Below, in pieces: positions 56,261 through 64,000 of a stretch of DNA of 64,000 bases. The translations under genes were made by a program, and so were the position numbers. Within the stretch, counting starts at the first letter, position 1, and every line of letters starts with the position of its first letter. This DNA comes from Lucifuga dentata (taxonomy: Eukaryota; Chordata; Actinopteri; Ophidiiformes; Bythitidae). The stretch covers positions 62,001-126,000 of the forward strand of contig VXCM01000132.1 in NCBI GenBank assembly GCA_014773175.1, given 5' to 3'. The notes under the pieces are model-generated. The model did no database searches. It saw only the letters and a list, made by a program, of their open reading frames with translations, and was not told the DNA's origin.

Positions 56261-56915
56261 AGGACCATACCGGCAATCGTGCATGTTTGACAGCCTAATA
56301 TATTCAATTTACATACATGTTAGGTTACTGACAACCATTTCCCAAAGGATAAAACCATATTTCAGCTTTCCTGATATTTTGTCAAAATCTCTTAATCTTT
56401 CAAAATCAAATATTCAAGCGATACACCCACCTTAAAAATCGATGTTCCCNCAAAATCTCTTAATCTTTCAAAATCAAATATTCAAGCGATACACCCACCT
56501 TAAAAATCGATGTTCCCCTGCTAATAGTTGCACAGCCTTACGGAGTCATGGCCATTTAAATTTTTCGATAAATGCAGGTCTTCTTTTGGGGCTATATTCC
56601 CTGGTGCATTTTCAGATAACTCTGCACTTTTTATGGTGCATAAACGCTAAAATTACGTAACTTCGAAAAAACCCTGAATACACATCTTGTTTGTGATGAT
56701 GGATTACCTTTTCCAAGAACCTTTCAAGTATTAACAAGTTGATTTTAATAGCATACCAGAATGAACTGAAACCTGTGGCAGTCTGGAAGTTAGGAAAAAA
56801 GTTTTTTAATTCACCGTTCCAGTTGTATGCTTTAGGAAATGATTGTCAGTCACGTTATGTTATGAAAATTGAATACATTAGGCTCAATCATGCACGATCG
56901 CTGGTATGGTCCTTT
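56261..56915. mobile_element. non-autonomous DNA transposon, TIR family A copy 3
   Basis: Terminal inverted repeats AGGACCATACCGGCAATCG and its partner CGATCGCTGGTATGGTCCT; about 23 of the outer 25 bases pair. Internal blocks TACTGACAACCATTTCCCAA, CGATACACCCACCTTAAAAA, TATTCCCTGGTGCA and GCAGTCTGGAAG match the element at 20051 in order. It contains a 67-bp single-N duplication, so its true length is about 68 bases less. No transposase frame. Confidence 0.7.
56383..56517. repeat. 67-bp direct duplication around a single N (assembly artefact)
   Basis: Two copies starting CAAAATCTCTTAATC and ending ATCGATGTTCCC flank the N at 56450. The homologous element at 20051 has this segment once. Confidence 0.9.
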
Positions 56916-58165
56916 AAAAATGACCAGAGAGAAAATTTGCCTCTGTAGGAATAGGAATCAGAGCCACTAAAAAAATGATAAGTATCAGTGCTGTGATGAG
57001 CTTTATGATGAGCTTTATTAAACCCTATGATAGGCTGAATTATAATTAATGTAGGTCCATTGATTTGCGTTACTCGTAATATGTGGTAAAGCTATCTGTG
57101 TTAAACTGCTGCAGCTGTCAGAGAATTTAATGATTCCTGACAGCAGAGCTCTTAACTGCTTTAAACTTGGGGGAGGGGAGGTTGGACGGGGGATTTAATA
57201 CAGAAAGTTGCTGTATAAATAGGCTGTTTATGCAAATTGCTGCTAGCTTTTTTTTCTGCGTTGAGAGCCAGTGACCTGCACTGTTTCTCTAATCAAGGTC
57301 CCTCCACCGCTTAGTAGAGGAGAACATTTTAAAACCCACAAAAAGTCTGTCTGCTGATGAGAAATTAAAATAAAATGATGCAATGATAGGGATCCATAAT
57401 TTAACACGATTTTGACTTTCATCCTTAATATTGCAGAAGAATAATGTGCTGAAGAAATTGTCTGAATCTCCATGGGGAAAACAAGGTTAGATTAGCTCTC
57501 TCTCTCTCTGCCTGACTGAACTCTCATGTAGGATATCCCCGGCAGTTCTCGTCTGTTAGCCTGTCTCCCTCTTCCGCAGCCATCTGCTATAGACCATGTG
57601 TGTTTTACGCAGCTGCCAACATATGACACAATGCCACGCTGTGCTTTCCAGGCCAGCACGGCCTGCCTGCTTTCCTTGCTCACGTAAGCTCTGTCTCAAG
57701 AGGGAATTCACTCAGGCTGGGTGTAGGTGGATTTATGGATGGAAAGCATGAAGAGCAGCCCATTGTGACTCAGTTTTGTATTTTATTTGGAAGAGACTGA
57801 GGGTGTTGGATGATGAGCTTCAAAAAGGCTATGGAGAGTCATGTTTTACATGACAACTTGTCAGGGATTGTATGGCCTCCCATTCCAGCTTTCCCGTTTG
57901 TACTCTGTCCATCTGCTATTCAAGCAACTAGTTTCACTATAATTTTAAGGGGCTAAAGTGTAGTGTTACGCCACAATTTCATCTTGTCATGGTATAAAAT
58001 GGTTACTACTGATTGTGTAATTCATTAATGTTGAGGTAGTTATCTTGTCACTTTCCCTCTGGCTCCCTGTGTTGGAGTTTGCTGTTATTCTTGCCTTACA
58101 TATCATGTCATCATGTCATCACTCATGTCATCGTTCACAATAACAACATGTGTATATGTATATGT
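56916..58165. other. noncoding interval
   Basis: Unique-looking sequence ending in a short tandem of ATCATGTC units near 58100-58135. No gene recognised. Confidence 0.55.
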
Positions 58166-58180
58166 ACACACACACACACA

Positions 58181-58555
58181 CAGTGGGATCCAAAAGTCTG
58201 AGACCACATTGAAAATCTGTGATGTTTTCCATGTAAATCTGGAAATAATCAGAAAGTCTGACATCACAAGAAGCTCTTTGGAACATTGTCAAATCATGCT
58301 GGGATAACTTGGGTCATCAGGTTTTGCACAAACTTGTAGAGTCCATGCCAGCTTGAATGCATGCTGTCATTAAAGCAAAAGAGGAGCATACTAAATACTA
58401 AGATATTCTGAAATTCATGTACATTTTTCACTCAAATTGTTAAGATGATATTATCTTTTGTAATGAAAAATTGTGTATTAAATTCAAAAAGAACGCAAAA
58501 TAAAAGCATTTATAGAAACATTTTCACAGTGGTCTCAGACTTTTGGACCCCACTG
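58181..58555. mobile_element. Tc1/mariner-type MITE flanked by inverted microsatellites
   Basis: Left end CAGTGGGATCCAAAAGTCTG continuing AGACCAC; right end GTGGTCTCAGACTTTTGG then ACCCCACTG: long near-perfect terminal inverted repeats. It is preceded by (CA)n and followed by (GT)n, so the inverted symmetry runs on into the flanking microsatellites. No coding frame. The CAGTGG...CCACTG ends with CCAAAAGTCT are typical of fish Tc1/mariner elements. Confidence 0.85.
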
Positions 58556-58589
58556 TGTGTGTGTGTGTGTGTGTGTTTATATATATATA

Positions 58590-59122
58590 CACTGCCCGGC
58601 CAAAAAAAAAGTCACACACTCTAATATTTCGTTGGACCGCCTTTAGCTTTGATTACGGCACGCATTCGCCATGGCATCATTTCGATAAGCTTATGCAATG
58701 TCACAACATTTATTTCTGTCCAGAGTTGCATTAATTTTTCGCCAAGATCTTGTATTGATGATGGGAGAGTCAGACCGCTGCATAAAGTCTTCTCCAGCAC
58801 ATCCTTCCAGGTTATAATAATGCATTGGACAGTTCTTAACCCAGTTTTAGTAGTTTCAGCAATCTCCTTAGTTGTTTTCTTTGCTTGATGCAGGCCAATA
58901 ATATGACCCTTCTGAAACAGAGTAACATCTTTTTCATGACCACAGGATATGTCTTCCGACATGGTTGTTTATGAAATGAGCAGCTACTCACTGCATCAGT
59001 TAGGGTTAAATAACTTGTTGTCAGTCGAAACATAGTAATCACTGCAGTAATTATACAATGGAAGGCTCTTACCTATTTGCTTAGTTAAATCCAGGTGGTG
59101 ACTTTTTTTTGGCCAGGCAGTG
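58590..59122. mobile_element. Tc1-like element, internally deleted, TA target
   Basis: Starts CACTGCCCGGCCAAAAAA and ends TTTTTTTTGGCCAGGCAGTG, flanked by TA on both sides inside a TA-rich tract. The minus strand encodes a shortened transposase, listed separately. It begins 34 bases after the preceding MITE. Confidence 0.9.
58621..58962 (-). pseudogene. internally deleted Tc1-like transposase
   Basis: A 113-codon frame that is open from start to stop. The N-terminal half carries the helix-turn-helix DNA-binding pattern of Tc1-like transposases (KGHIIGLHQAKKTTKEIAET, then GLRTVQCI). It then jumps to the C-terminal end of the same protein (LGEKLMQLWTEINVVTLHKL, then MRAVIKAKGGPTKY). The DDE catalytic domain between them, normally about 200 residues, is absent, so it cannot transpose by itself. 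Full-length relatives are about 330-345 residues. A protein with only the DNA-binding part could in principle bind terminal repeats, but there is no evidence of expression. Confidence 0.8.
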
Positions 59123-61985
59123 TATATATATGTACTGTATATACAGTATATACAGTTTATACATATGAATTTATAAGATGAAAATTAATGTGTCAAACAA
59201 TAGGTATCATTTTAGGATTTTGGAAAGTACCCTGTAGTGTTGAATTTTTTTATACTGTAATAAAACTGGTTATGTTTAAAATCTTTTGATGCAGCTGCTG
59301 TTTGTTTCAGTTTATTATCATGGTTTTGTGCTTCTCTCATTTTTAATGTTTTAGATGAAGATGTGAATGGGTGCAGCCATCCAGCAGACAGGACAGTTTT
59401 ACTCCAGTCTGAACTCCTTTTTTCTCTCCACTCCAGTTCTCCTTCCTGTGTTTCGCTGCAGTTTTAATCTGCAAAGTGAACCCATGGCCCATTAGTGCAG
59501 TAAATCTGAGCCCTCTAACTTGAGCCAGGACGAGTCTGTAGTGTACTGCATTGCTGCAGTCAGCAGCAGCATCTTTTCAACTGCAGCCCACTACAGGCAG
59601 CTCTGTGAGGCTGGTGCATCATTCTACAGCGTGACAGCCAGTGATCAGTTGTGAACAGTGGAGATGGGCCTACAAGCCAACTTTGGATGAGATATCTTTG
59701 CGGTGTTGAATGTTTTATGCAGTATCCATAATATAAACAACTGCACTAATTGGACAGGTCAGGTTATTCTTCACAGCGTTCACTTGAAAATGCTTTTCAC
59801 ACCAGGAATTGGGTTTGTCATACAGTATTTGCCTTTTATAAAATCTCGATATTGGCCATCCACTGTTGTTGATCTAATATGATGCAGTTTGTATGATTAT
59901 CATTATGGAATAGTTCATGACACTGGTTGTCCACTGGAAGCAAGGTTTTTAGCTGCACTGATTACATATGTAATTTGGGGCGTTCCTCATGCTTACATGG
60001 GTAATTTTCTGTATCATAATAAAACAGTTTACTGGGGAAGTCATGATTATGCGTAGTTTGCAGAAGATGATTTCTTGTTTAATGAAGCTTGTTCTAGAAA
60101 TCAGTACATAATAGAATACATCATTCTGTTATGATGAAACTGCAGATTGCAATATAACACCAAAAGTTGAAAGGAACAGTTGTTAAAGGACAATTTTACT
60201 TATCTTTACCTTGCAGTATAATGGCATTTTTAATATCATAATTTTATTTAAAGTTGTAACTATCATGTAGAATATGATATAGGCAGGAAGGCACTCCACA
60301 CCACACTGACAGTTTACACTGATCTGGCATTATAACACATAATTTTGTTGGAAAATCAATGAGATAAACATAATTCAATCATTCAGACTCTCGCAGCACC
60401 CATCATTCAGTATGATCACTAAAAGCTTTGCCCAAGTGCTTTCAGGAACTCGCTGGCAGTCACATGCTGCCTCCATGTCTCTTAAAACATCAGATTCTAC
60501 TAGGAAAAAAAAAATCTCTACCTGTCAGAAAGTACGCTGTGATAGACCTCACCCAACCCACCGTGTCCTTTGATCCACATCAATGACAGATGAGAAGACC
60601 TGTGCTGAATAGTAGATCTACAGCTTTTTGCTCATCGGGGTCATGCTATCATCATGACATGATAGCAGGGATGACCAGTGTGCTGTTGCGGTGTGATTGA
60701 AATGAATGAGCAGTGAGCGTTAAATGAGTCCTTGAAAAACTGGACGCCTCATTCTCAGCCTGGGAAATTGATGGGAGGAGAAAGTCACCTTGATGTTGTC
60801 ATTATGGTGGTGGTTATGAGCCATGACTCACGCGAGCGCAACTGCTGGTGAAAAGGCTAGCACGGGCATCTGTGCTCACGGTTTGTGAGGCTGAGATAGA
60901 TTCCACTCTCATCTTTGCTTTCACCATTTCAGGTAATCTGATTCCTCGCTAAAACATCAGCAGTGCTGTTTCTGGCCCACAAAGGCTACATTGTGGGTTT
61001 GAAAGTTTCTGATAAGATTTATATGGTAATAGAATCTGTCTACATACCCAGTTATCCATCCAGCCATTGTTGGTGCCCATCTCTCCTCTCGATGTGGCCC
61101 TCTAGCACTGGCCTGCTTCTTGGGCAGTCGCTCTTGAATTATTCATAGAATCAAGTTGCTCCAAGCGGTGGATCAGCCATGCTTTGCTCATATGCACACA
61201 TGTTCAGTATACAGCAAGGATTGGATGACGAATCAAGATGCTCATGGGTGTTAATGCTGTTTGTTGTCCTCCACCTGCTAGTTGTGGTACTTTAACAGCA
61301 CTACACAGCACAACACGGTTCTCTAACATGTTGTGATTATTATTTTAAATGAATAGGTGTTGTGATTATCCTACTGTATCCATAATAGCCTTTACTACAT
61401 GCAAAGAAGTTAAAAATCCCTAAGTTGCAGCAGTTTTGTCAGTCTGGTGGTTTATTCATTCAGCTCGTCTGCAGAATGAGGACAGGACTCCATCTAGTGG
61501 CAGATGTGTAGCAATCTTTTGAATACTGTCAGTATTCTATATTTAAAGTGAATCAAGAGCTCTTATGATCTCGTTTATGCAAATGCTTTTGCAACGCGTT
61601 ATTTATCCAGTGGATAAATAGCATTTTAGAGATGATGTATTTGGTTTGCATTATTTCATATTGTAATGGTAAGATTCCAAGTTTTCCCCTCACAAATGTA
61701 GGTCAGTCTAGGTACAGTATAATAAGAGGGACAAGATGCAGTTCAGTAATGAATAGGTAACCAATAAGCTATGCTAAGTCAAACAAAGGAGACTGACTGT
61801 GAATATAAAAATTCATATGAAGCCTAAATGAATTTATATGGCCAGTAATGATAGCTGCATGCACCATGGAAGAATCAAAGCCATCCTGAATACATCTCAA
61901 TGAATATGCCAGAAAACACAGATTATTGCTGCTTTTAGCACATCTCATTTTAAAAGCAAGATGAAAGTAAACTTGGCCAAGGGTG
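59123..61985. other. noncoding interval
   Basis: Starts with a TA-rich palindromic tract (GTACTGTATATACAGTATAT), then unique-looking sequence. No exon or mobile element recognised. Confidence 0.55.
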
Positions 61986-61989
61986 TTAA

Positions 61990-62165
61990 CTTGGGTGCCC
62001 GGGTGGCACAGAGGTGAAATTCATTCACCTCATACCCTGTTCAGTTCCTAGTTACTTCTGGCTTGCAGAAGGAACCCTATCAAATTCAACTGGCAATGTT
62101 CATGGGTTGTGCCGGTGTAGGGTCACGTCCTTGTAGTTGCACAAGTGACAAGGGTATATGACAGG
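61990..62165 (+). mobile_element. tRNA-derived SINE, old copy
   Basis: A tRNA-like head with GCCCGGGTGGCACAGAGG (A-box) and CTGTTCAGTTCC (B-box). The body shows degenerate forms of the usual fish sequence: TTCTGGCTTG, AATTCAACTGGCAATG, TGTGCCGGTGTAGGGTC and GTAGTTGCACAAGTGAC, corresponding to the remembered CTCCGGCTTGG, CAATTGGCCGTGTC and TCGCTGCACTAGCG blocks. Diverged and unlikely to be active. Confidence 0.6.
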
Positions 62166-63420
62166 TGAATGTATCGCAAACACAGTTTCATGCTTGTGTG
62201 AAGTGAAAATGTTTACTAGTTAAGAGGAGAAGATGTCTGATAGAAGCAGAGATTTCCTGTAAACATTGAAGCTGTGACACCTAACTCTGCTTTTACTGTA
62301 GAAAAAGCATTATCATTATCATATCATTCATGTGTTGCTACATGCCTCTACAGTCAAACATTCAGATCAGAGCAGATCTAGAACTGCTGATTAACACACT
62401 TCATATGAATAGCATGTAATAGCATGTAACTTTGAACAGGCTTGACACTCCATCATCTCCTTACGGTAAATGCATTGAACAAATACAAAAATCCTTCAGG
62501 GGTGGTGAGCTTGAAAGAAGAAACCTCCTCCAACGTGTAACATTTTGGTTATCCACCATTAACGCAGTCACCCAATTGTTTACATTTTGATATTAAACCT
62601 GTCCTATAATAATCCTGCAGCATTGTTTCCCCCTGGTGTTTCATTAAAATTGGTACATTTCTACTCTCACAATAATCTCTGCCTCTTCATAAGGGGCATT
62701 ATTATAACAATCAGCTGATGGGAAAGTTGATCTTTCTTGTCTATAATAGACATATGTTGTATGTATTGTGCAGCAACCGTCTTGGTTTTAGGGTCAGTGC
62801 TAATGACTTTATAATAGAAACTGTTATATATTTCTTGTCTTATATTCCTATTCCTATATTTCCTGTCTTATATTCCTGTGCATTTTGTATATCACTAATT
62901 ATATGTTGTTCTCAGTGGTTATGTATCCATCCCTACATGGTTGTGGAATATGTAGATTTTTATTTATTTTTTATTTTTTTTGGAGCATTAAAGTACAGAC
63001 TACCTCCTCCCCCTTGGTGTGAGTCTGGCTGCCAGAGACAGCATGTTATTCTCCTCTCTGTCTATGTTCCCTCTCACTGAACAGACCAATAAAGCCAAAA
63101 TGAGCAAAAAAGAAAAAAAAAAAAAAAGCTTACAAAACACCTCACTGAGAGTGTGCCCAGAAGAGAAAAAAAAAGCACATTGCAATAATGCAAATACCAT
63201 CTTTGCAATGCCACAGTGGACTAGATTGACAGAAGTTACTGATACTCTTTTAATTACTTCTTGTCCTGCATCTTCCGTATTAAAGTATTTATTTCCTTAA
63301 TGAAAACAGGCTCACTTGGCTGCTGTATGTGAATTGGGTTTTTTTAAAGGCTGGTGTGCTTTTCCTGGACAGCATCTGAGAGAGTTTTAATGGCTAGTTA
63401 GGAATTCTTCTGACCTTAAC

Positions 63421-63462
<42 letters not shown>

Positions 63463-63504
63463 CTGTTTCTCTGCCCCCCCAACCCCCGCCTCTCTCCTTT
63501 CCAG
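62166..63504. other. noncoding, probable kcnab2 intron upstream of first coding exon
   Basis: AT-rich DNA followed by a (CT)n array and a C-rich pyrimidine tract leading into the kcnab2 acceptor. A 120-codon + frame at 62718-63080 is not supported by similarity. Confidence 0.6.
63423..63459. repeat. (CT)n microsatellite
   Basis: About 18 CT units close upstream of the kcnab2 splice acceptor, where it adds to a very long pyrimidine tract. Confidence 0.95.
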
Positions 63505-63672
63505 AGGCCCTGAGTGGTGATAATCTGTGCCCTGTGGTCCCTGAAAAAGAAAAGCACTCCTGGCAGGCTGGCCACACCCCCTCCCTCCTGCCTCCATGTA
63601 TCCTGAATCTACCACAGACTCACCCGCTCGCCTCTCCCACCGACAGACTGGCTCACCAGGCATGATCTACAG
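63505..63672 (+). CDS. kcnab2: kcnab2 first coding exon (5' UTR plus residues 1-25)
   Basis: The exon lies between an acceptor (CTCTCTCCTTTCCAG) and the donor GTGAGC. The start codon is at 63596, after 91 bases of 5' UTR that has stops in all frames. It encodes [18 protein letters not shown], then GSPGMIY, ending with AG of a split Ser/Arg codon. This is the N-terminus of the voltage-gated potassium channel beta-2 subunit, a cytosolic aldo-keto-reductase-fold protein that binds Kv1 channel tetramers and modulates gating and axonal targeting. It differs from human KCNAB2 at about two positions. The AKR domain exons lie downstream, outside the window. The teleost duplicate (a or b) is not decidable. 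Confidence 0.93.
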
Positions 63673-64000
63673 GTGAGCTGAGAAACACACACACACACAC
63701 TTAGAAAATGTATCTGAGCCTTTATAAGGAATGGCTATTATGAGAACACATTTCAATTATTAATATTTACTGAACACATTGACATGCTCACCCATATACC
63801 AGTTAGTATAATGCCATATTCCACAGTTGGTTAGAATCCATATATGATCCCAAATGTTACAGATGGGCTCATTTAATAATCAAAGTACCACGCATCATGA
63901 CACTGTTCCATGCCATGCTGCTTCTTTGTAAACACAACCTATAACCCATGTTTCTCTGTCAGGTGGCATAAACATTGGCATATTAACTTACGTATCCGTT
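63673..64000 (+). other. kcnab2: kcnab2 intron after first coding exon
   Basis: Begins GTGAGCTGAG, includes a short (CA)n at 63687-63701, and runs off the window. No further exon seen. Confidence 0.85.

Noticed and set aside
1..64000. CRISPR arrays, bacterial operons, prophage or plasmid features
   Set aside because: Spliced vertebrate genes, poly(A) signals and fish repeats show a nuclear eukaryotic locus; no regularly spaced direct repeats with unique spacers were seen.

Overview
This is a piece of a ray-finned (teleost) fish nuclear chromosome. It has GT/AG introns, vertebrate exon sequences, AT-rich noncoding DNA, dense (CA)n, (CT)n and (TA)n microsatellites, and several fish-type transposons and SINEs. 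The species cannot be fixed from the window. There are no bacterial operons, CRISPR arrays or prophages. Less than 2% of the bases are recognisable protein-coding exon.

Three genes are supported, all on the + strand. (1) The 3' end of pax7, a paired-box/homeodomain transcription factor: intron to 2779, penultimate coding exon 2780-3029, last coding exon 4701-4816, then a 3' UTR that may run to about 7.43 kb. (2) The whole of park7 (DJ-1): a probable noncoding first exon ending at 29644, six coding exons between 29965 and 36370, a 189-residue protein with the active-site residues in their expected places, and a polyadenylation signal at 36716. (3) The 5' end of kcnab2 (Kv channel beta-2 subunit): first coding exon 63505-63672 with the start codon at 63596, the rest lying beyond the window. 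A CCAAT/GC-box promoter-like region at about 36.9-37.07 kb, just after park7, may start the kcnab2 transcript about 26 kb upstream of its first coding exon. That link is inference. All three genes have human orthologues on 1p36, so this is a compacted and rearranged block of conserved synteny.

The 8.2-29.5 kb interval and the 37-63.5 kb interval contain no recognisable coding exons. They hold microsatellites, a few candidate conserved noncoding elements, and mobile-element remains. The clearest mobile elements are two sister non-autonomous hAT elements (38996-39772 and 53529-54315), each with a perfect 8-bp target duplication. Both are internal-deletion derivatives of a ZBED-like transposase gene. 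There are also a hairpin Tc1/mariner MITE in park7 intron 3, an adjacent mariner pair (58181-58555 and 58590-59122) whose second member encodes an N-to-C-terminal fused transposase remnant, a small TIR family with three copies (20051, 43665, 56261), another hAT-like element (52155-52834), two tRNA-derived SINEs, and degenerate LINE pieces.

The assembly has single-N joins. Eight of them are flanked on both sides by the same 61-67 bp sequence, so those tandem duplications are almost certainly assembly artefacts. I found no convincing undescribed system; the most informative signals are the transposon derivatives, the synteny block and the assembly artefacts.
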